Positions 4,851 through 13,300 of a DNA stretch of 40,677 bases are shown here, in pieces (position 1 is the first letter of the stretch; each line of letters begins with the position of its first letter). This DNA comes from a virus, in the IMG/VR virus record IMGVR_UViG_3300034062_000739, positions 1 to 40,677 of that record; one strand, 5' to 3'. Under the pieces are notes generated by a model that searched no databases, was not told the DNA's origin, and worked only from the letters and a program-made list of their open reading frames with translations. The position numbers were made by a program, and so were the translations under genes.

Positions 4851-6505
4851 AGGTCTCCTCCTCGTGGGGGTCGTCGGATGGAGCTCTCCATGAACTTGTC
4901 CAATTCCCGCCTCAGGCGGTCTTCCTTGTGCTCTGAGATCTTCTTCTCAGCATCCTGGGCCATCTGCTGAACCCAGTAACCCACGGCCATGCTAAGGACA
5001 TCCAGGCGGTCATCGTGGTCCAAGGCCCGCTTGTTCTTGCTGATGCGGCTCAACTGGTACATCAACTGGTAACCAAGGGCCTTCTCGGTTGGGTACTTGC
5101 GGGTGCTTTCGTAATCCTTTTCGATGACCCGGCGGTCAATGATCAGCCTGTGCTGGTTCATCACGGGTTCCAAGGTGTCGATGATCCGTCGTTCCTTCTG
5201 GATCGAATGACGAACGCCCTCAACAGTCACCGGACGGGCCTTCATCAGGTATGGCTTGAGAAGCTCGTCAAACATGCCGTCACCGAAGTTCGACTCCACC
5301 AGCAGGTGGTTGACCTGATGATCCTTGACCACTTGGGCAATCTCGGACAAAGTTTCCGGGGAATACCCTCCCAAGAGTCCGTTACATGCTGTTACATACA
5401 GGAACCCGTTAAGCATCTTTACGACCGCGTAGGCCGTTTCGTCGCTTCCCCGGCCCGAGGGGTCCACCGCCATCACGGAGCCCGTATAGGGCAGCCAAGA
5501 GCCTATAAACGCCATTGGCCTGTAGTAGCGGTCCCCATTGAACCCAACACAGGGAAGATCCGATAACACAAGGGACGGATCTCCAGCCCACACAGGCTTC
5601 TCTGGGGCAGCCTCCCCATTCAGGGACATGACCATCAGGTCTGTCAGCTTCAGGGGATACCTGTCGTAGTCAGACAGGCTGGTGTCCAGCATGAACTGGA
5701 GGTTGAATCCAGAGCGACCATAGGCCGCCTCTCGCTCCCTCAGTTCGTGGTCATCAAACCGCCTGGGGTCAACTGGGGTCCCCTCGAGGTCGGGCTGAGA
5801 CTCCATTGACCTTGATATCTCAGGGGCCAGCCTAGAGCCATACGCGACCCTTTGCTTGGAGTCCGGGTATCGGGCAGGCCAGACCCTGATCTCATACCCA
5901 CGCTCCGGCAACAGGTTGTAGATGCTTTGGTCAGTTTGGGGTGTGCCAAGGTAGACAATGTGTCCACCCGGCTTGACCACGGCCTCGAACTCTTTGATGG
6001 TCTCGGCCAACTTATCCCGCAAAGTAACGGTGACCGAGTTGTTCAGGCTCTCGACATCGTCCGCAATGATGAGGTCAGCACGACTACCAGTGATCTGCGA
6101 CGTGATGCCCTTGGACACCACAGACGGAGCATGGCTGGCAGAGGCAGGCCCAACATCAAAGGCGACCTTGGAACTCCGCTGGTTCTCCTTGGGCCGCAGG
6201 TGCTGGAGCATCGGCATCTCATCAATGAGACGCAGAGTAAAGGTAGAGAAATCGTCAGATCGCTGCTTGCTGGCAGAGACGACGAGGATGTTCTTGTTCG
6301 GATCCAGCAGTAGCGTATGGACTACATACGCCGAGGTGATCCAACTCTTGCCGACGCCACGAAACGCCTCAATGATTCGACGCTTGGGTCCATTCTGGAG
6401 ATACTCGGCAATCTGGTACTGAGTTGGGGTGGGCTCAGGAAGCCCTAGGTGTTCCCAACACAGAAACAGAAAGTTACGAAAGTCCTTGAGGCGGCCATCA
6501 ATCAA
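4829..6505 (-). CDS. terL: Terminase large subunit (T7 gp19-like), 558 aa
   Basis: Packaging motor ATPase and nuclease. Walker A is AFRGVGKS (about residues 47-54) and Walker B is DLIIADD (about 144-150). The C-terminal nuclease part shows VDPSGRGSDETAY and later HDDRLDVLSMAVGYW, with the acidic residues expected of the RNase H-like fold. Length is close to T7 gp19 (586 aa). It starts with TTG at 6505-6503, overlapping the TGA of the small subunit, so the two are translated together in the usual terS-terL order. Confidence 0.95.
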   Translation of the reverse strand: MIDGRLKDFRNFLFLCWEHLGLPEPTPTQYQIAEYLQNGPKRRIIEAFRGVGKSWITSAYVVHTLLLDPNKNILVVSASKQRSDDFSTFTLRLIDEMPMLQHLRPKENQRSSKVAFDVGPASASHAPSVVSKGITSQITGSRADLIIADDVESLNNSVTVTLRDKLAETIKEFEAVVKPGGHIVYLGTPQTDQSIYNLLPERGYEIRVWPARYPDSKQRVAYGSRLAPEISRSMESQPDLEGTPVDPRRFDDHELREREAAYGRSGFNLQFMLDTSLSDYDRYPLKLTDLMVMSLNGEAAPEKPVWAGDPSLVLSDLPCVGFNGDRYYRPMAFIGSWLPYTGSVMAVDPSGRGSDETAYAVVKMLNGFLYVTACNGLLGGYSPETLSEIAQVVKDHQVNHLLVESNFGDGMFDELLKPYLMKARPVTVEGVRHSIQKERRIIDTLEPVMNQHRLIIDRRVIEKDYESTRKYPTEKALGYQLMYQLSRISKNKRALDHDDRLDVLSMAVGYWVQQMAQDAEKKISEHKEDRLRRELDKFMESSIRRPPRGGDLWTDNGF

Positions 6506-6723
6506 GCGGCTTCCTCTTCAGGGGCCACGAATGGCAGGGTCTTGGCAAGGTTCAACAGAGGCTCGCTCTGAGACGCCAAGGCGTCAATCCCGTTGTCCTT
6601 GAGGAACTGACGAGCAACCGACAGGTCCGCAGCGGTTGCGGTTCCCTCCCGGATCCGCCGAAGCAGATCCGCGGCCAAAGCCGTATGGAGGGAACCGAGG
6701 GTCTTCTTGAGGTCTTTGTCCAT
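6502..6723 (-). CDS. terS: Terminase small subunit (T7 gp18-like), 73 aa
   Basis: Recognises concatemeric DNA and hands it to the large subunit. The sequence LRRIREGTATAADLSVARQ followed by FLKDNGI (residues about 21-47) is the typical signature of T7-like small terminases. The C-terminus is hydrophobic and acidic. It is shorter than T7 gp18 (89 aa). ATG at 6723-6721; the stop overlaps the terL start. Confidence 0.85.
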   Translation of the reverse strand: MDKDLKKTLGSLHTALAADLLRRIREGTATAADLSVARQFLKDNGIDALASQSEPLLNLAKTLPFVAPEEEAA

Positions 6724-6725
6724 AT

Positions 6726-6935
6726 TCAGGTTTTCCGCAGGACCATGTTAAGTAGACCTCCAGCCACCGCTCCAAGGAGAGCTGCAGCTCCAAGAAAGGT
6801 CCCCCTGGAGTGTTCCAGGCTCCTTAGTCGTTCGTCGTGTTCCTTGATTTCCTCTTGCTGTACCTGTTGCATCTTGATGAGGGCATCCATCTTACCCTCC
6901 AAACGACCAAGGGCCAGAAACAACTCTTCATTCAC
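6726..6935 (-). CDS. Coiled-coil plus C-terminal TM protein, holin-like, 69 aa
   Basis: GTG start at 6935-6933, overlapping the stop of the collar gene. Residues 1-42 form a charged coiled coil (RLEGKMDALIKMQQVQQEEI), and residues about 47-64 a Gly/Ala/Leu membrane segment. This XhlA-like topology and its place between tail genes and small terminase match T7 gp17.5 (holin, 67 aa). It is one of two holin candidates; the other is at 23345-23533. Confidence 0.65.
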   Translation of the reverse strand: MNEELFLALGRLEGKMDALIKMQQVQQEEIKEHDERLRSLEHSRGTFLGAAALLGAVAGGLLNMVLRKT

Positions 6936-7462
6936 GGCACAGCCTCAGTGACGAGGTCTGACTTGATGATGTAGTTCAAGATCATGGTGGGCTGAAGGTT
7001 TGAGCCATCAACGCTTACCGGATCGTCTCCACCATATGAAGCCTGTTCCGTGGTCTGAGCTTCGTATCCGCCCGCAGAACCCAGAGAATTGGGGTTCTCG
7101 CCAAGGAAGAGTTCAGTAATCCTGCTTGCTCCGGTTCCACCCATGTTGTCTCTACCGGCCACAACTCGACCACGGAGATCCGGGACATTGAAAGTCGTGG
7201 ATCCATTTCCAGATCCATACTGAGTCCCAAGAACAGCGAACAACTCCGCATAAGTCGAGCGACTGACGGCCTGGCCATAACACAGGAGCCAGCCAGAAGG
7301 AGTCGTGGTCCCCGTAAAGGGGAGAATGATGCCCACCGGAAGACTCTGATCCAAGCGAATATTGGTGTACGCCGTGGCCAGATTTCCGGTCAACTCGGAC
7401 AGACGATTGGATGTCTTCAGAACACCGCTGGTCATTGCTGGATCAATGAAGTTTAGAGACAT
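6932..7462 (-). CDS. Tail collar-domain protein, 176 aa
   Basis: Residues about 42-105 match the phage tail collar domain: PVGIILPFTGTTTPSGWLLC and then SRSTYAELFAVLGTQYGSGN and FNVPDLRGRVVAG. These domains sit at tips of fibres or form receptor-binding caps. It follows the long fibre gene directly, so it probably is a second part of the adsorption apparatus. The start follows an AAGGAAAACAAC ribosome binding site. Confidence 0.85.
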   Translation of the reverse strand: MSLNFIDPAMTSGVLKTSNRLSELTGNLATAYTNIRLDQSLPVGIILPFTGTTTPSGWLLCYGQAVSRSTYAELFAVLGTQYGSGNGSTTFNVPDLRGRVVAGRDNMGGTGASRITELFLGENPNSLGSAGGYEAQTTEQASYGGDDPVSVDGSNLQPTMILNYIIKSDLVTEAVP

Positions 7463-7496
7463 GTTGTTTTCCTTTGGAAGTTAATTTTGATCGCAG

Positions 7497-10310
7497 TTAA
7501 CGGAATACCGTAAGATGAATTGAATTGACATCAATTCGATTTCCGGCCCACGACCACTGTCCAACTCGAACCTGTTGCGCTGTAATTCCGTTGCTTCCTT
7601 CGCTAATCTGGGAATTGACTCCATCTGCGTTAGTCGGACTAGAGTCAGCCGCCGCAACCTGACAACAATAGTTTGCATCGGGCATTGCTGTAGCAAAGTT
7701 GATTCGGTAGTCTCCCAGCCCGTTTTCGGTTGATCGAACGACGCTATGGATGTTACCACTGCCGTTGATTTGAAGCGTGGCAACTGGAACAGAAGAGTTC
7801 GACAATGCTCCGGTTGCGCTCGTCGTAACCGTAAATGTCGTTGCGCTTGGAACAGACTGAACACGATATGCGGCTGCCGCCGTATCAATGACGTTTGATG
7901 TGGTCCGAACATAATGGCCAACAATCAAACCGTGAGCTGTAGTAGTCGTAATCGTGCAGGTGGTTGAACCAAGGGTCCTTGTGGCCGTATAGGATCCACC
8001 TGGAACAGTACCAGCAGTGCCAGGACTGAACTTAACCCACGCCCGACACCCAAACACCGGAGCAATCGAACCATAACCAGCGTTCATCGACAGGTTGGGG
8101 ACACTAACCGTACCTGCTGGAGCACCGATTGAAACAGTCGCTGCGGCTCCACCCATATTCAAAGCCGTTGCAGTCGTGTTGAAGACTGCCGCCGTGCCAG
8201 TCGAAGTTGTGGTCACCTCTCCGCCGTTGACGGCCATGTTTCCGCTGGCTACAACATTTCCAGACACTTCCAACTTCTCGGTTGGGGTAACTCCGATTCC
8301 AAGATTACCGCCGGAAGTGATGGTGGCAAGATGGGCCAATGACGCCGAAGTATTTGCGGTCCCGGTCGTAGCTGTACCGAAGAACTGGAAACCACCGTTA
8401 TGGAAACGAAGGAGACTGGCTCGATCAGTACCGCGGTAATTCCAGGTGTTGTTCGTATCGGTAAAGGCCAAGTTATAGCCGATACCAGAATAGTCTCCAC
8501 CTGAATACCCGACACTGAGGCTGTTCCCAGTCAAAGATCCAAACGTGGCGACATTTCGTGTGTTTGTTGCCGGAGCTCCGCCAGCCTGCAACAGGCTGTT
8601 TGGGCTGGTCACGTTGATTCCGACATTGCCGTTGCCAGCAATCGTCAGGTGCGGGGTACTGCTGTTCTGTCCACCAGCAAGATGAAGTTTGGAGCCGTTT
8701 TGACCAGTACGGATGAAAGCGTCGTAAAAACCCGTATCCCAAGCAGGTCTTGGGGTTTTATCGCTGGATGACTGTCGAATCTGAAGGCCAGAAGTGTTGT
8801 TGTGAACAGGCATCTGCAACACAACTTCGGCTCCAGCCGTGTCGCTGGCGTTACGAAGCCGCAACACCGTAGCCGCATCGCCGTTGATCGTGTTGACAAC
8901 GCCGATTGCACCGTTGTTAACCGTCAGTTTCTCTGACGGAGTTTTGGTGTTGATGCCGACGTTACTGCTGCTATTGACAAAGATGGCTGGAGTCGCGGCG
9001 TTTGGCTGGGTTACCAAAGAATGCCAATCAGTCCAGTTTCCCTGATATCGACAGCGAATATGAGTTCCGTGAGTCGGGCTGAGATACGGAATGGCAAGTT
9101 GACTTAAATTAGACGTACCGTTCTTTGGCGCCGCGTATTCAAATGAAAACGGATGGAAATAATCGACAGACGCACCAAACGAAACAGGGCCATTAGCAGA
9201 CTGAGACTGAAGAAGCGTATGCCCGCCACCACCACGCGCATTGGATACGTCGTTCCAGTCTTGAACGCCGCTAGTAGCCATTGCCCCAACTCCGCCAATA
9301 ATCTGCCTAGGGAAAGTCACGTCATCAGCAAACGCAGCCACATTTCGTACTGCGCCAAAGTTACGAACAACAATGTTGTTGGTTCCAACTGGCGGAGCAG
9401 CAGAGAAAGTCAGAGTTGTCCCTGAAATGGTGTAGTTGGTCGTTGGACGCTGGATGACGCCGCCAACCTCAACAAGGAACATCTGGACGTCGGTTGAAGT
9501 CGGAGCGGGGTTCGCCAAAGTGAACGAAGTTACGCCAGCAGCTCCACTGAAGACCCAAGACTGCGGTGTAGCAAGGCCGCCTCCGGTGTAGAAAGTAACA
9601 CCATCGACATACGCCTTTGAAGCCGCATCCTTCGCATCGACTGGCGAAGCGATATTCGTAATTTTCAGGTTTTCTGCGTCCCAGTTTCCAGCATTCAGAA
9701 CCAAGGCGTCCGATGCAAACTTGCTGTCCACATAGTTCTTTGTCGTGGCGTCCTGCGCCGCAACGGGATCGGAAACGCTGTTGATGCGTCGGCTTTCTCC
9801 GTTCCAATGGCCGCCACTAAGCGTCATCGCGTCGGTATCGACCTTGGTATCCACATAGGTCTTGTTGGCCGCGTCATTGTTAGCGGTTGGAGTCTGAACA
9901 TTCTGAATCTTCAGAGACTCTGCATCCCAGTGGGTGTTATCCACGTTCAGGTTGAGAGCTCCGGTTCCAGTGTCGTCAGACTCTTGAACTAGGTACAGAA
10001 GTTGTTTACTGTTGGTGTCCAAATCACTTTCGGACAGAATGGAACCGTTGACGAAGTCCACCAACGGAACATTGTTCGGAGCGTCAGAACGACCTGGCGT
10101 CTTTCGGTAAACGCGAACAATCTGTCCCGCCGTGGCTCCAGTTGTAAGAACAACCGCTGTAGATGGGGACGTCTGAACCGTATAGGCATTCGATGCGAGG
10201 TCAGTTCCGTTGACGGAGACCTTCACATGATCGACGGCAAGATACGGGAACGTAAACGCGAAACTGGTCTGGCCGGAGGTGGCGGTGTACAGGTTGTAAG
10301 AAAGAGGCAT
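7497..10310 (-). CDS. Tail fibre protein (T7 gp17-type N-terminus), 937 aa
   Basis: The first 150 or so residues match the T7 gp17 tail-attachment domain (SYNLYTATSGQTSFAFTFPY; VYRKTPGRSD; SDLDTNSKQLLYL). Three shaft repeats of about 37 residues follow, each with HW/NWD/NxE at the start and a DAxxKxYVD end (about 120-235). Later NxGIxxxxPxxKLxVxxG repeats occur, typical of fibre shafts and knobs. Receptor recognition lies in the C-terminus. It is longer than T7 gp17 (553 aa). ATG at 10310-10308 after AAGGAAAACCAACC. A T7/SP6-like promoter candidate overlaps the upstream stop codon. Confidence 0.92.
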   Translation of the reverse strand: MPLSYNLYTATSGQTSFAFTFPYLAVDHVKVSVNGTDLASNAYTVQTSPSTAVVLTTGATAGQIVRVYRKTPGRSDAPNNVPLVDFVNGSILSESDLDTNSKQLLYLVQESDDTGTGALNLNVDNTHWDAESLKIQNVQTPTANNDAANKTYVDTKVDTDAMTLSGGHWNGESRRINSVSDPVAAQDATTKNYVDSKFASDALVLNAGNWDAENLKITNIASPVDAKDAASKAYVDGVTFYTGGGLATPQSWVFSGAAGVTSFTLANPAPTSTDVQMFLVEVGGVIQRPTTNYTISGTTLTFSAAPPVGTNNIVVRNFGAVRNVAAFADDVTFPRQIIGGVGAMATSGVQDWNDVSNARGGGGHTLLQSQSANGPVSFGASVDYFHPFSFEYAAPKNGTSNLSQLAIPYLSPTHGTHIRCRYQGNWTDWHSLVTQPNAATPAIFVNSSSNVGINTKTPSEKLTVNNGAIGVVNTINGDAATVLRLRNASDTAGAEVVLQMPVHNNTSGLQIRQSSSDKTPRPAWDTGFYDAFIRTGQNGSKLHLAGGQNSSTPHLTIAGNGNVGINVTSPNSLLQAGGAPATNTRNVATFGSLTGNSLSVGYSGGDYSGIGYNLAFTDTNNTWNYRGTDRASLLRFHNGGFQFFGTATTGTANTSASLAHLATITSGGNLGIGVTPTEKLEVSGNVVASGNMAVNGGEVTTTSTGTAAVFNTTATALNMGGAAATVSIGAPAGTVSVPNLSMNAGYGSIAPVFGCRAWVKFSPGTAGTVPGGSYTATRTLGSTTCTITTTTAHGLIVGHYVRTTSNVIDTAAAAYRVQSVPSATTFTVTTSATGALSNSSVPVATLQINGSGNIHSVVRSTENGLGDYRINFATAMPDANYCCQVAAADSSPTNADGVNSQISEGSNGITAQQVRVGQWSWAGNRIDVNSIHLTVFR

Positions 10311-10317
10311 GGTTGGT

Positions 10318-10341
10318 TTTCCTTATAGTGTGAGGAATCAA
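10318..10341 (-). promoter_or_regulatory. Candidate phage RNA polymerase promoter (T7/SP6-like)
   Basis: On the minus strand the segment reads TTGATTCC, TCACACTATA, AGGAAA. Aligned without gaps to the 23-base T7 class III promoter it matches at 17 positions, including all of the CACTATA core and GG near +1; the SP6 core ACACTATA is also contained. It lies just before the fibre gene. A single copy is not proof. Confidence 0.45.
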
Positions 10342-13300
10342 TCCTCGTCCTTGACTTTACTCTTTTCGGGGAGGTTGAGCGCCCCACTCACACGGTTCTG
10401 CAAGTAGTTCAAACCCTGGAACACTGGGGTCACCTTGCGGAACCACAGGATGTTCGTCAGGTTGTTCAGGTCCTGCTGAGAGAAGTCTCGGTCTTCCCGA
10501 AGCAGGGCCTGCACCGGACCACGAATGGCCTTTGCGTAGTTGTTCAACGAGGACCACGCAGGAGTACCGCTGATGTCGAACGGGCTGCCGCCGAGACCGG
10601 AGTATCGAACATTCTGACTGAAGACGGTTTCTCCAGTGGCAAACTGAGCCACGGAATCGATTCCACCCATGAGCAGGTAGTTCTCGGTCGGGCCCGACAT
10701 GAAGTACCCAAGCAGAGCCTTATTGGAGAACGAGTCCTCCCAGTACTTCTTCTGCTCTTTCTCGCTCTTCGTGGTCGGAGCAAATACCACCTTTCGAGCC
10801 ATCTGGGTAAGAAGCGACAGGGAGCCAAGCAGCATGTATTCCTTGAAGACTCGATCATCAGCGCGCTGCGTCGAAGTCATCAGGAAGTTCGTGATGCCCT
10901 TCATGTTGAACGTGCGGAACTGAAGCAGCAAGCGACCCCAGTCAGTCCAGAACGACTTGGCAAAGTCTCCGCGAACTGGGGGATCTTGGATGGACGACGC
11001 GGTTCCACGCTCGATGAAAAGCAGGAAGTTACCAAAGTCGGTCCCATTCCAAGTCGAGGTGTCAATATCAATGACTCGTCCCTTGGAGTTAGTCCTGGCT
11101 GTCTCAGACAACTTTCGGACGAATGAATCAAACTGGGCTCGGGTGACGCCCCACTGTGCCAAGATTGCGTCGCTATACGTTGAAACGCCACGTTTGGTGG
11201 AGTCGAACAGCTCTTGGATCAGAGAAGCCGCCATCAGCATCTGAGTGGCCGAGGTAACAGGAGCAAGTCCAGTCACGTCAGACATCAAGACGGTGGCTTG
11301 GTTGAGGTTGGGGTCAAGTTTGGACTTCATCCAGTTGTTGATGGATTGCCACCAACCCTGCCTCGTAGACGTATCGTATCGATTTAGACGGGCATCAACG
11401 ACAGACAGAACGGTGCGGCGAAGTCGATCTGAAGCCACACCAAGAGTCTGGTCAAGTAGACCCATCAATGGATACCTGGCTGGATCAATGGTTCCGGCCT
11501 TTGCAGCTTCCGTAAGTTCCCGAACAATCGGCAACTGACGGGCAACAGACGTGAACGAAGTTCGACCCGCAATTCGGGCGCTCTCGTTCACTGCCGCCAA
11601 CCCGAAACCTTGGCCGTTATGGAGATACCCGAGTTTCAGCAAACGCCCAACATACTGACTGAACAACGCGCCAAAACTCATGGGGGCGGGCTCGCTTCGG
11701 AGGCCAGCCATCAATTCGTCAAGGTGGCCAATCATCTGCTCCACTTCGGTGCTCTTCAAGCCGTACCGGAGTTCGCTGGATTCAAGGTACTCCTTGATGT
11801 TGGCCCAGTTCTTGATCTTATCCGCGGCCTCATCCGCCGTCATCTTGCCACGAGCAACAAGCTGATCGCGGAACTCATCAACCAGCATCTTCTCTCCCAT
11901 GGCCCCAAACACTGATCGGTTGTAGGACCCGAGGCCCTGCATGACGTCACTGTTGACCAGTTCAGACAGGCTCATCTCGCGACCATCATTCAACTTGACT
12001 TTACGAGAGATGTCCATGGGGACACGGCGCCGACCTCGAGGAGTCATGTACGGTCCCTTGCCACGAACTGGGGCCGGAGCCTCCTCCATAAGGACTTGGA
12101 GCATGACTTCATCCATGTCCGTGTACGCGCCCTTGTTGGTTCCTCGGGCAAGTTCACGAAGTCGCTCCGCCACCTTGAGAGCCAGGGCGTCTCGACCCAA
12201 CTCAGTGATGGCCTCGCCAGCGATGAAAGCTGGATCATCGACACTGGAGACAATCGGGATGGTGATGGAAGCGCGGATCATCTTGGCGAGATCCTTGGTT
12301 CCAGCCTCCGTCTTGGTGAACTCGTCAATCAGTTCCCACGACCAGAACCGCGGGAAGTAGGAACCATCCGGTTCAAGACCAACGAAGCCGGGAAGGCCAA
12401 CTTCTTCAGCCATGTCACGCATGGCCTTGAAGTGGTTTCGGAACGCATTGGCGGCTCGCTGTACCGCGGGATTGGTGGACGAGCCGGGACTAATGATCTC
12501 AGAATGAACTTCCTGATTGAACTGAGCCAACTTCTTGTGAGCCCACCCCATCTTGGCTCGATCAACCGTTCCAATCGCTGTTGGGTCAGAGGTCCCGTAG
12601 ATGAACTCACGCTGCGCTGACTTGAATTCCCGGATGACCTTGTTCTCAAGGACACCACGGACGCGCTGGATGAACTCACGGATCGTCTCGCGCTGGGGAG
12701 CAAACTTACCCGCAGCATCCACGGGGGAGATACGAGCCCAGAACAGGCGATTACCCAGCCATCGAATAGCTCCGCTGGATGAGGTCATGGCAGCAAGGCC
12801 CTGATTGAGCCAACCAGCTACCCAGCCACCACGGACGCCCAGGATCGACGGATCGGTCTTTGGGGCGTCAGACCAGTCAGAGGGAAGAGAATCCGGCGTA
12901 ACCGGAGCCGGAGGATCCACGGCCCCCACGGGCTTTCCATTGGCAATGGCGGTAAGACGACTGAAGAGCCTGGAGTTGGACTGGCGTTCCAAAGCCGCCA
13001 ACTTGGCTGCAATGTTCTTTCGGAACAGTTCTCGGAAGAAAAGATCGACCTTCGGCTTGGGAGCCCTGCCACCCAGCATGGGATCCGTGGCAGATGCAAA
13101 GGCCCTCATAAGAACCTGCTGAATCTTCTCGAACAGAGGGAACATACCCTCAGGAACTCCGTCAGCCCCGGTTCGCTTGAGCCAGCCAAGGAAAGCCGTC
13201 ACAAACCGCTCTTCCTCTTCGCTGGTGATTGGCTTGGTCCGACGACGGATTGCATACTCCGCGTCAACGTCGCCAGCAAGCCTTTCCGACTTTGTCAACC

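Noticed and set aside
10280-10294. TACAGGTTGTAAG near-dyad at the tail fibre start
   Set aside because: Both arms are imperfect and it encodes conserved fibre N-terminal residues.
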